Position numbers and translations under genes: made by a program. From positions 40,741,167-40,805,166 of the forward strand of contig NC_041011.1 of NCBI RefSeq assembly GCF_004193775.1: DNA of 64,000 nt. Reading direction: 5' to 3'. Position 1 is the first letter of the stretch. Each line of letters opens with the position of its first letter. Shown in pieces: positions 10,481 to 21,653 of the stretch. The DNA comes from Glycine soja. Its lineage: Eukaryota; Streptophyta; Magnoliopsida; Fabales; Fabaceae. Under the pieces are notes generated by a model. The model had not been told where the DNA came from, made no database searches, and worked only from the letters and a program-made list of their open reading frames with translations.

Positions 10481-12360
10481 ATTTTTCCTTCTCTTTGCAT
10501 TTATTTTCTTTCATTGTCACAATTTATAATAATAATAATAATATAAAGTTTAGCAGTATATGAACACAAAAACCAAACCCTCCCTTTTTGCAACTGATTT
10601 TTTAGAATATTATAATAATGATATTATTAAACTGAAATTATTTTAACCAAAGGTAAGGTTACCCGTTCACATGTGACCTATGGGAATGATCTATTGTTTT
10701 GTGTGAGATTTTTTTTAGACTAATAATAATCATATATTGTAAAAAGAAAATTAACTCAATAAATTAAAAGATATCGTATAAAAAAAAATGATTTTACGAC
10801 GGCTTCCTCTGGTCAACACACAGGAGCTGTAAAGTGTAAACGTGTACAACGAATTCCAAGTCATGGATAACAAATTTAGTCCATGACAGTAGGAGATAAT
10901 TTTGTTTGCGTATGAATGAATGAATGAATGTCTTAATACACAGGAATTCCAATCCATAAACGTTTTTTTTGGAAGAGTATCAACCATTTGAACTTTGAAG
11001 CAAGCGGCCAGTTGAAAATTTTGACTATTTTTTTTTAATATTATACTCTTTTCAAAGTTCAAGGAGACTATCTAGATAGATTCTGCCACTTGTTGAATTT
11101 AATGAGGTTTTATACAATAGAAGTAACAAGGTTCAAGGGTACTTCCGTTGCAGTACAATTAAAATGAAAAAAAAAAAAGGTTACTAATAAAAAATAAAAT
11201 ATAGCTTTAATTGAAAGTTACTTAAATAACCTCATCTCTTACATCCTCCATCCAAATATTAAAAACAATTCCTTCATATTTCCCTCTCACAAGTCACATC
11301 TCCCCTAAATCACGCTTTAAAAATTCCATTAATACTCTTTTCAAGAAACAAGGATTTATTTTCAAACTCACTTGATTGAGGGGAAAGCACCCTAGGGTAC
11401 CATATTGTTTTCTCTTCAATTCTTGCAAGTTCTCATCATGACATGATTTTTAATTTTTACTTTGTTGATAGAGTATTTAATTTCTAGAGAAACATATTTC
11501 ACTTAAGGAAATCTTTGATCATTATTATTATTTCTTATTTTTTTCATTACGTTATATTTTATTATCACCATAGTAATAATCATTATCACAATAATAATTA
11601 CCTAAATTATTATCATTATCATCATTATTATATTGTTGAAGTTATTCTATTTTCACCAATAGTATCATTATTTTTAACTATATATAATCACTACAAGTTC
11701 ACCATGTCATTGTTGTCCCGTATCCCACGCTAACCTCAATGGCTCCATTTTCAAACAAACTTAAATTAAGAAATAAGAAATGATTTGTCATTTAGATTTA
11801 ATAAAAATTACAAACTAAATTAATTTTAATTTTCAAAAATTTCAAAACTAAAAACTAATAAACATACAAATACCTACTTAGATTTAGAGCACGATCACAA
11901 AAGGATACCTCGACAATTTTCATGTTCTCTGTTGTTCTCACCATTTAAATTTTCAAAGCACGATTACAAAGGACTAAACTCCTCAATTTGTTGTTGACTT
12001 TTCAAAGAAAATTCTAGAAATATTGCATGGAATTATGGATTGACAAGAGCTAGACACGAAATTAAATGACTAATTTCCATTTGATTGTGTAATTTTTCAA
12101 ATTAGTCTCTACTTTAAATTCGTAGAGAGATTGTTACATTACACTAGTATTTTCGTACCATAAAGGACTTATCTTTTCCAACAAGGAAACAACGCCACGG
12201 TATGTTCGTATATTTACACTTTGGATGCAACATCGATCCTTGTGTGTGTTCCGTGACAAGTTTAGTATAAATATGAAGGAGACACAATTAAATATACAAT
12301 CACAAATTCACGTACTCCATGAAACAAAAGTAGGGCACCACATGAACCTCCAACTTGATG
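10481..12360. other. Intergenic spacer with simple repeats
   Basis: AT-rich, including a (GAAT)n run near 10912-10928 and an ATT/ATC-rich tract at 11515-11640 that generates spurious His/Tyr-rich ORFs. Nothing supports a gene; the left end may hold the old promoter of the pseudogene and the right end the 3'UTR of the FAF gene. Confidence 0.6.
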
Positions 12361-13227
12361 TCACGCAATGCTAAATCCATACATATGTAGGTGGTGGTGA
12401 TGACTCCCATGACCATGATGATGATGGCTTTGAATATGATTCAAAACTTCATGACACTTCCTAGACCTTTCGTTAGGAAACTTCAACTCTCCAATCCTAA
12501 CATCTTTCTCCTCAGAGTCATAACTAATAATCTCTTCAACGACTTCATCATCCTCTTCCTCTTCCCCCATTGATTCTACTAGCCTCATGTCTTCTTCCTC
12601 TGTGTCATCTACTAGTTCTTGTTCATGCTCTTCTTCTTGTGCATTATCTTCTACACATTGATCTGGAACAAGGAGCAATCTCAATCGTCCATCTTGTCGG
12701 GTAGCATAGAGAATTTTAGGTCTCTTTATTCTTACTTTGGTGAGTTGCAACCTTCCATTTTTCCTTACCGGTACAAGAATGAAACTAGGTTGTCCGTTCC
12801 CATTCAACGACGAAAGTGGTGGAGGAAAGATTCCTCTACCCTCTGCCACCCTTGTTTTCCTCCAACAATTATCTTCATCCTCCTCATCATCATTATTGTC
12901 ATTATCATCGATTTCACCGCTAACATCAATGCTTTGGAAACTAGCAAGACTTTTAGTGCAAGTCACCAACCCTTCAATCCCTTCACCAACATCTTCAATA
13001 AAGCCAATCTGATTTGGCGGTGGAGGAGAATCCGGAACATGCATATGCATAATGGTGGGGGGTGAATTGGGATGAAGCTTGTAGTTGTGATTAGTCATTG
13101 TGTTGGTAGAGTTGAAAGTGGTGACACAATCCAATAAGAAAAGATGAATGTGCTTCTTAAACACATGGATAAGGAATGAGATAGAAAGTGAAAGAAGAAT
13201 AGGAACATACAAAAATAAAACCATCAT
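12361..13227 (-). CDS. FAF-domain (FANTASTIC FOUR-like) protein
   Basis: An intronless frame of 288 codons from ATG 13227. The FAF domain lies at about residues 133-187: FPPPLSSLNG, then a basic core with VRKNGRLQLTKVRIKRP and RQDGRLRLLLV. FAF proteins are plant-specific regulators of shoot meristem size that modulate WUSCHEL/CLAVATA and sucrose signalling. Acidic runs flank the domain (DDNDNNDDEEDED before it; three Glu-rich blocks after it). The C-terminus is His-rich (HHHHGHGSHHHH). The first 43 residues are hydrophobic like a membrane segment, which is unusual for the family. The internal ATG at 13098 (MTNHNYKLHP) would remove them and may be the true start. No TATA box was confidently placed. 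Domain assignment is good; start choice is open. Confidence 0.82.
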   Translation of the reverse strand: MMVLFLYVPILLSLSISFLIHVFKKHIHLFLLDCVTTFNSTNTMTNHNYKLHPNSPPTIMHMHVPDSPPPPNQIGFIEDVGEGIEGLVTCTKSLASFQSIDVSGEIDDNDNNDDEEDEDNCWRKTRVAEGRGIFPPPLSSLNGNGQPSFILVPVRKNGRLQLTKVRIKRPKILYATRQDGRLRLLLVPDQCVEDNAQEEEHEQELVDDTEEEDMRLVESMGEEEEDDEVVEEIISYDSEEKDVRIGELKFPNERSRKCHEVLNHIQSHHHHGHGSHHHHLHMYGFSIA

Positions 13228-14964
13228 CACATGTATGTAGAAACATATGTATAAACTCTTGTTTGATGAATGTATGTGTTTTGTGGTTGTAGATTTTGAA
13301 AAGCAAGTTAAGAAGATTGGAAGGGTGGGAATATTATAATAACATCCTCACCCCCCAAAGATAGAGGAGTTGTGGGCTAATGATGAGGTCAAGAGAGAGT
13401 GGAAAAGGAAAATTAAGAAGAGAGGATGAAAAATGATTATATGAAACATGAGTTCCATGTAGTGATGGAGCAAAGTTAGCAATTAGCAAATGGTGCCGAG
13501 TCCCACTGAGATGGCCTATGATTACTCCCAAGATGGCACATTGCTATTTTTCTTCCGCATTCTCAAACGACATCCTTATCCTCACTTTCTTTTTTCTACC
13601 TACTGAGTTGGCTAAAACATGGGAAGCTTTAGATAAGTTTGTTAGACACGTTTCATGGGATAAGTGTTCTGTCTTGCGTATTTTTTGTTTAGGACTCTCA
13701 ATTAAACTTTTATTTTTGGCTATGGTTGCAAAGATATTTGAACTTCTTCTTTCTCCGTTTTTATCCAAAATACACAATTTTTTAGACAATTAATTTTTAG
13801 GACCCCTCACGAGTCATGCCTATTACATTTTAATAACAATCGCTTATATCTAAAACAAAAAACAATATGTTTTATTAAAGGCAAACAAATTGATTTTTAA
13901 AAAAAAATGAGAAAAATAAAATTCAAATAGAATATCACATGTTAAAATTCAAGTTGGAGAGGATATAATATTGGCAAACTGAATTAATTTCTCACTATGG
14001 TATTGGTATAAAGTTGTCTGTTGGAAACAATGGTAAATTTTTGTAGGGGGACCGTGAGTGCATAAAATATGAGTATTTCTCTTCCAATATGAGACTGAGA
14101 CTTTTTAGTAGAAAATACACATCAAACAATCTCATCCAGACCCCTCAGATTTCATGAGACTTTGTTTTTTCTTTTCTCTTCCTGTCAATTGACATTTTTT
14201 TTGTCTATTATACATAATCCCTTGTTTCTTTGTTGAAAGTTGTAGGCACTCATAATTTTTGTTACTCTTTCCGTCAATGGGTAACATACCCGAGAACATG
14301 TGATATGAGAGATCTTTCTAATTATTTGAATTTACAATTGAGACATTTTGATTTCGTACTTATACATATTAATAAAGGTGAGAAGTTGGCGGTGTATAAG
14401 TGGATAAATATATACATGGAGTTTAAAACAATTATTGGACATATTTTTTGTTTGGTGGAATTGTTATTCTGAGAATGATTACAAGTATCCATGCTATCTA
14501 GATATTGTAATATATAATTTTTATAAAATTAACATGATTGATGATTGAATGAGAATGAACTTATTGTGCTTGTAAATATGATGAGAAAAATTTATTTGTT
14601 ATGTAACATGTTTAAGGTTCTTTGTATATGATGAATTTTATTTAAAGTGTTAGGTAAGAAAAATTCATAGATCTTTATCAACAATTTTGAATATTATTTT
14701 AAAAATTTAAGAAGTCTTTTCAAATCTTAAAAATTTATAATGTTCTTTCGAATCTTATAAATTCATATTTTATAATTTCATTAAAATTCAAACTACAAAA
14801 TTTTAATCATAATTTTTTTTAAAAAAAAATATTAAAAGTGATTACATTTTTATAACATCTTTTAAAATTTATAAGATTTTTTTACACAAAAATAATCTTT
14901 TGAAATCCTAATCCTATATCCTTAGTTAAAAAAAGCAAAGTCTTTAGGTAACTAATGTAATGAA

Positions 14965-15019
<55 letters not shown>

Positions 15020-15921
15020 GCTTATAAAAAATACATATATACAATTACAATTTTAAAATTGATGTCGGTCAAACTTAAATGTGCTTAATTAATATTCATA
15101 TTTGGCATATTCTTATAACATTAGAAGGAATCAATAACTTTGTGAAGATTATATTCACCACAAAATATTATAATAGTTTTTTCATTAAAAATTTAATTAA
15201 GTTAAAAAAAAAGAACAATATTACCAAAAATAATTTATAATTTTATTGGAAACTAATCATGTTCAATTAAAAATTTATTATTTCTTTTTAATCAATATTA
15301 AATAAGTTTTATATATGAACATTTAAATTAATTTTTGATTTTTCATCGATAAATAAGAAAGAAATAAAAATGAAAATATAATTTTTTATATAATCTAACA
15401 AAATCCTCCTCTAAAATTATCCACATATATATATATATATATATATATATTGTAACGGTATCCTGGAATGATTTTTAATGGATTGATAATATAAAAAATT
15501 AAAAATATTTAATATGGATGATAATTAAACTCATTTTAATGATGAGATTATTATTATCATCATTAATTTGTTAATCAAGCCGAAATTGAAAGTTAGTTTG
15601 AGAGGAAGTGCACATAAGTTAAGATAGCAGTAAATAGTAATCCAAATGACTGGCCCAATCCCAAATAAAACCAACGGTCGATTCCACCCCAACCGTCCTT
15701 CAAAGTCGTTTTTCACTTTGCTTTCTCTGTCAAAAAACGTTGGTTGAGAGCACATGTCGCTGCAAACCTTTCATTTTACCACTTTTTTCCTGTCACAACG
15801 CAACGCACCCTCATCAATCTGCATTCTGCAATGCAATCAATCCCTTTCTGACTTCCATTATTCATCACATTCTTTCACATCACTGCCCTTTCTAACGCAT
15901 ACATACCAACAAAACACGCCT
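13228..15921. other. Intergenic, divergent promoters of FAF and RLCK genes
   Basis: About 2.7 kb between the divergently transcribed FAF and kinase genes. It includes (AT)n tracts and long A/T runs; ORFs at 13.5-13.8 and 15.5-15.75 kb are on both strands with no family resemblance. The last 200 bases are C-rich, as in plant 5' regions. Confidence 0.6.
14969..15015. repeat. (AT)n microsatellite
   Basis: About 23 AT units; a second shorter run lies at 15425-15450. Confidence 0.95.
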
Positions 15922-15930
15922 TATATATAA
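15922..15930 (+). promoter_or_regulatory. TATA box of the RLCK gene
   Basis: TATATATAA lies 86 bases upstream of the kinase ATG in an otherwise C-rich stretch, a good position for a TATA box with a 5'UTR of roughly 55 nt. Confidence 0.55.
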
Positions 15931-16015
15931 CCATACGTAATAACAATTCCCTCTTTGTTTTTCTACCATCATCAACCCAAAACCGTTAATTATATTTTGT
16001 CTTTTCTTCTCTTTC

Positions 16016-19000
16016 ATGGCCAATCATAAACTAGATTATCATTTATGGTATGCATGTATGCATATGCCTTCCTTCTTCCCGTAATTAAAATCACGTCCAT
16101 TTTTGTTTTATCATTTTCTAATATCTGAGATTATGTGCCATGCATTGCAGGGACAAGAAGAAAAACCAAGCTAATAAATCGAAGAAGAAGCTTACAATTG
16201 CAGAAGCTTTAAATTTTGAATCTCATATGCAGCATGCCAATCCCAATCCCAATCCCAATCCCAATCCCAATACCAATACCAATACCAATGCCAATTCGAG
16301 GTCCAAAAGAGCTACCAAGAGACAAGCCTCTCTATTTTCTTGTTATTCTTCTGCCCATGGTTTTTTTTTTTCTCTCAATTCCTCATTTTTCAATCCAATT
16401 TCGAAGACTTAAAAGACTTGGTTATATTCTCTGCTCATGATTTTCATTTTTTAATTTTGCTTCAAGACTTGAGGCATTTGGAATTGGAGAAAGAGAAAGA
16501 AGACTCATCATCACCAAGAGAAGTCTTGGAAGCCTTCATGAAAGACTTCGTTGACTCTCATCACGAACAATCACATGAATCTGAAACCACTAGTTCAACC
16601 ACGAAGACACACTATCACTGGACCAAATTCTTCAAACTTTGGAAGAAAAAGTCTTTTAAGCGCCTAGGTTCCATCCCTCCTCTTAGTGTGCCAAAGCTAC
16701 CAAAATGGAAAAGCAAAAGCAGCAGAGAAAACCAAGCTCTAAGTAAGCTATACAACTTCAGGTCTTCTTGGGTCACTTTCAGCCTCTCAAAACTCAGACA
16801 TGCAACCAACAATTTTAGTGCTGGTCTAAAATCTCACCCTAATTATGTCATAATTTGATTTTAGCCTTAAGTATGTTTAAAGTCCCTATAAATGACCGAA
16901 TTTTATTATTGATTCCAATTTTTGTTATTTTGAGTTCTTAGTATATTAAAACTTTTGTTTTGAGTCATTGTCGTCGGTTAAATAATAACGTGATACCATC
17001 ATAGTTGTTGATAATATTGAGATTGATAAGGTAACACGTTATCACTTAATTGATGATAAAAACTCAAAATAAAACTTTTAATATATCAAAAATTCAAAAC
17101 AACAGGATAATTTATTAGGGATTCAACAAAATTCAGTCATTTATCAGAGATCTTAAACATATTTAAGCTTTGATTTTAATACTCTTTTTTTTTACTCTTA
17201 AATGTGGTCAGTCTGACTAGGTAGATTTACATTGCTCCTTTTACATGTAGAAAATATAATTGGAAGAGGTGGTTTTGCTGAGGTTTACAAAGGCTGTCTC
17301 CAAAATGGGCAATTAATAGCTGTGAAGAAATTGACTAAAGGGACCACAGATGAAAAAACCGCAGGCTTTCTATGTGAGCTAGGTGTAATTGCTCATGTTG
17401 ACCATCCTAATACTGCAAAGCTAGTTGGATGTTGTGTAGAAGGAGAAATGCTTCTTGTCTTTCAACTATCTACACTCGGAAGCTTAGGATCTCTTCTTCA
17501 TGGTTTGTACTTTAGTTTGCATTGCAGTTTCCTCGTATCTGAAAACTTGATGTTTAATGTATTTAGTATTTACTATTTATTCTTTCATGGAATGTATTCC
17601 AGGTTCAGATAAAAACAAATTAGATTGGAGTAAAAGGTATAAAATTTGTCTTGGAATAGCTGATGGTCTCCTCTATCTGCACGAGTGTTGCCACAGGCGA
17701 ATCATTCATAGAGATATTAAGGCAGAGAATATTCTGCTCACGGAGAATTTTGAGCCACAGGTTTTTACTAAACTTCATTAGAGTGAATGATAAAATAACT
17801 TATTTGCAGTATTACTTTGATACATGAAACTTAGGCTCCATGGATATATTCTGAATTTTTGTGGCTGTGTGTAGGAACATTAACTTATTAGTTTCGGGTG
17901 TAACAATTTTAGCTTATTATACTGTTATCAACTTACCTTGTTTTCCAATATTCTGAGCTAAGCTAAACTTATATATATATATATATATATATGCTGTATC
18001 ATCATTAATGAAGCAATAGAATACTATTTTCCACTATTATTCTTATCCTGTGAAAATCTTTCAACTTTTGCCAAGAGATAATACATGAACTGAGCTGTCA
18101 TGTCATGTTTTGTGCTAATGTTCTGCTTGTAAATTAGATTAGTAGCAGACCATGTCTCTTAAAGCTCTGTTGTATTCCCTGTTGTTTGACGCAATCTTTC
18201 TGATATATCACTCCCTTATTAATTGATTGAGATTTTTTCCAGATATGTGATTTTGGACTTGCCAAGTGGTTACCAGAACAATGGACTCACCATAATGTAT
18301 CAAAATTTGAAGGCACATTTGGGTATGCAAATAAAAAATTACTAACGCTAGAGTTCAGTAGGTTCTCGTGATTTAATATATTCACCTAATTACTTGATTG
18401 GCAGCTACTTTGCTCCTGAATATTTCATGCATGGAATAGTAGATGAGAAAACTGATGTTTTTTCATTTGGGGTCCTACTTTTGGAGATCATAACTGGGCG
18501 TCCAGCGGTGGATCATATGCAGCAGAGTGTTGTGATATGGGTAAATCATTTTTCCTAAAATGTGGTATATTAGATTATATTATCTAACTAATTGTCACTA
18601 CACACGAGAGGCCTCATCGCTTTGTGCTTTCTTGTGTATCATAGGCAAAACCATTGCTTGATAAAAATCATATCAAGGACCTCGTTGATCCTTCTCTTGG
18701 CGATGATTATGAACGAGGACAGTTGAGCTGTGTAGTTTTGACTGCATCAATGTGTATTGAGCACTCTCCTATCTTCCGCCCCCGCATGAGTCAGGCAAGT
18801 ACACCACGACCTAGATTGATGCACATTATTAGTTCATTCAAACTGAAATTACCATCATATTAATGCAAGGAAACTAATTAAGATCTTTTCAGTTATTGTA
18901 CTGTGTGTCTTTAATGATAGCTAATTGTTAAAGTATAAGTCTAAAGGTGAAATCTCACATTGAATAAAAATGATCAAGTTAAGTAATATATAAGTAAGAA

Positions 19001-19537
19001 AGACTCACAAACTGAAGTTTAAGATTTTGAGTTAAAGTGTAGTGTTAAATTCGCTTATGTGACATGCTCGTGGTTCATTAGTGAAAATCTGCCCTTTCTT
19101 TTATTCCTCGGATTTTCCAACACTAATGTGACACCACCATTTTGGTTAGGCTAAGTGACAACATTTATGAAATGAAGCTGATTGAAAAATATGCAGCCAT
19201 ACCTGTATATATTGTTAACTGTTTATACTTGGCGTTCACCCTTGTACTTAGAGATGCTAACAGTAATTAAGGGAGAAAGAGATAGTGAAAAGAAAGAAAG
19301 ATAGAAAGAAGAGTGTAATTTCATAGAAGATTGATTGGTCATATTTTTCTTTGACTGATGCAGGTTGTAACACTGCTAAGAGGTGAAGACCATGTTCTGA
19401 AAGCTAAAAAATCAAGCCAAAGTAGTAGGTCTCTACAAAGAACATACTCAGAAGAGCTACCAGACGCGCAAGAATACAACTCAACAAAACATCTAAGAGA
19501 TCTCAAGCGATTTGAGCAGTTAACATTGTCTAAATGA
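16016..19537 (+). CDS. Receptor-like cytoplasmic kinase, RLCK VI/RBK-like
   Basis: Nine exons join into 515 codons: 16016-16047, 16151-16359, 16467-16823, 17251-17502, 17603-17760, 18243-18322, 18405-18540, 18645-18794 and 19364-19537. There is no signal peptide or transmembrane segment, so this is a cytoplasmic Ser/Thr kinase. An N-terminal region of about 180 residues (Lys-rich start, Asn-Pro repeat, [12 protein letters not shown]) precedes the kinase domain. The glycine loop is GRGGFAEV (204-211), with the ATP lysine in IAVKK near 225. HRDIKAEN has catalytic Asp321. DFG is at 339-341, and GTFGYFAPEYF follows. All key residues are present. The layout resembles class VI RLCKs, some of which bind ROP GTPases (RBK1/RBK2); that link is inferred from resemblance. 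The eighth intron starts with GC (CAG|GCAAGT). A TATA box lies 86 bases upstream. Confidence 0.88.
16237..16295 (+). repeat. Coding hexanucleotide repeat (Asn-Pro/Asn-Thr)
   Basis: AATCCC repeated about five times passes into AATACC units, giving [15 protein letters not shown] in the kinase N-terminus. Whole units are six bases, so length changes would keep the frame. Confidence 0.9.
17970..17992. repeat. (AT)n microsatellite in RLCK intron 5
   Basis: About 11 TA units within the intron between exons 5 and 6 of the kinase gene. Confidence 0.9.
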
Positions 19538-21006
19538 GAGCTAGGGGCATCATTAGTTTTTGGGACTAGAAAGATTGTATAAAACTTGAGGCACAAACTT
19601 CGGTAATTAAGGGTCATCAAGTCCATGGAAATGAATCAAATGATTATTGCATTCATAAACTTTGCACGATTAGCTCCCATCAGGTTTTAAATGCAAAAAA
19701 TATTAAAGGCTACCTGGATTTCCATGGAGCAACTTGTATAGATTGTGTTGGCAATGTTACTTATTATGTACACTATTTATTGTGCTTATGTAAATTACTA
19801 TAGGTTGAATAAAACATGTGAATATTGTAAACTTCTTAATATTGTACATAACATCAAGGGTTGATTTATTATAGCATCTGTTAGATTTTTTTATGAGTTA
19901 CTAACTTTCTATATAAAGTAGGAGGCAGAGCCCTTTTTTTTCAGTGAATACAAATTATATGTTTTTGAAAAGGCTATAGAGGTCCATTTGTTTGAATTTA
20001 TGAGTAACATCACTTGACTGCATTTTTACACTTGGATGAAATTGTTTCCGGTGCAACAGGTTTTTACTTTTATTACTTTTCAATATATCCTGTTTTTTAT
20101 GTTCCTTAAAGATTAAGAAACATTTTATTTATTAGTAATTTAAAGTAACAATAATTAAATTATATGCCTAGTGATTTTCTTTGCAAAATATTTCTAAACG
20201 TAGGACCTCTTTGATTTTTATTTTTTAAATAAAAAGCACTTTTTAATTGAATGAGAAGTTAGGAAAAATTATAATAATTATATAAACCTAAAAAAATAAA
20301 AACAACTATTTTATTTTATTAATCAAACAAGCTTATAGATTACAAAAAAAAAAAAAACATCTATAAGGATCTATGAGAATTATATCCTCAAGATCACACA
20401 ATATTTATAAATATCCATTTACTCATGAAATCGTATAAAAATACTCATGAATCATGATGAAAACATAAGCGAGGAATTGGGGCATTTGCGTCGGCTTAGA
20501 CTACACTATTGCCAATTCTATACATAACCTTCGCCAATAATGCGTGAACTTTTTTAAAAGCTAAACTGATTGAAAAATGATTCACAGGGTGAATTTGCAT
20601 CTACTCTAACTCTCCCTAAAATTACGACTCAATTATTATTGTCACTTTCTTGGTAAACAAGTTGATGTTGGAAGGGCAATAAAAATTATTTTAATTAGGT
20701 TCGGCATCTAGTTTAAGATATTCCCACGCCTTGTCGTTTGGTAATCAACATGCCGCGTGGACTGTATTCTTTTACCAAAATTATAGTCGTTAATAAATTT
20801 ATATATGGTAGTTTTCTAAATTAGAAAAAAATAAAAAGATAAAATCATGTGATTCAACAACTGATATGACAAAAAAAAAATATAAATTTTTCGTAAGAAT
20901 ATTATTATATAACACTCTTTTTTAATTCCTCAAGGCATTCCTACATACTTGCGTATAGGAATTCTCCCCCAAACTTGTTCATAACACGAAAATACCACAT
21001 GAGACA

Positions 21007-21012
21007 CACGTG
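21007..21012. promoter_or_regulatory. G-box CACGTG upstream of the ATG18 gene
   Basis: A CACGTG core in ACACACGTGCTGACC lies about 640 bases before the ATG, and TGACC next to it resembles a W-box core. bZIP/bHLH and WRKY binding is possible, inferred from motif only. Confidence 0.3.
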
Positions 21013-21402
21013 CTGACCAAGTCAAATGTCGAACTTGCCCCTCAATCCCTCACACTGATCCACCAATGATTCGCTTCCAAGCATTCAAATTACCAACCAA
21101 ACCGTCCTTCGTAATCAGTTCGTATCAGATCCCATCATACCAAACCCCTTTGTATTCGCGATTGCAATATAAATAAATTTAAATATAATATTTTAATAGC
21201 AGTGATGATAAGTTGAAAAATGAAAGATGGAAGGGTTGGATGGTAATTTGGAGCGAAGTTGAAGTTTGAAAACATTGGAAGGGGACGTAACGGGCATTTT
21301 GGAAAATATGATGGGAGCGAAGTGGCAAAAGGGAAAATAAGCATTGCGATTAGCACCAAGCACAAGCAGAGTCGCTCGCGCTGTGTCTAAACTCCAAACG
21401 GA

Positions 21403-21406
<4 letters not shown>

Positions 21407-21434
<28 letters not shown>
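21407..21434 (+). repeat. (GA)n tract in the ATG18 5' leader region
   Basis: About 14 AG units some 220 bases upstream of the start codon. Such tracts are common in plant leaders and bind BPC/GAGA-type factors. Confidence 0.85.
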
Positions 21435-21439
<5 letters not shown>

Positions 21440-21653
21440 GAAAGAGAAAGAGGAACCGTCTCCGTTAAGGTCAAATATCCTCAACCACTAACTAAAAGCG
21501 TAACGCCGGAGCTCTCCGCCGCCGCGTACGGCGAATCCCGACGCCTCTTATTTCTTATGCTATATTCGATCGACTGCGTTCCGCGACTCTCGTCGACGGA
21601 ATTCCCGGTGACTCACCGGTGGCCGGTGGAAAATCGCTTCGTTGTTTATTATT

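Larger units (their letters stand above)
19538..21653. other. Intergenic: RLCK 3' flank and ATG18 upstream region
   Basis: The first few hundred bases are presumably kinase 3'UTR. The remainder is AT-rich with poly-A and poly-T runs up to about 20.9 kb. It then becomes less AT-rich and enters the likely ATG18 promoter and 5'UTR (about 20.95-21.65 kb). No extra gene seen. Confidence 0.6.

Noticed and set aside
11515..11733. His/Tyr/Asn-rich ORF
   Set aside because: Translation of an ATT/ATC/CAT simple-sequence tract; no coding signal.
12619..13065. Plus-strand ORFs opposite the FAF gene
   Set aside because: They mirror the acidic and low-complexity codons of the minus-strand gene and have no domain; shadows.
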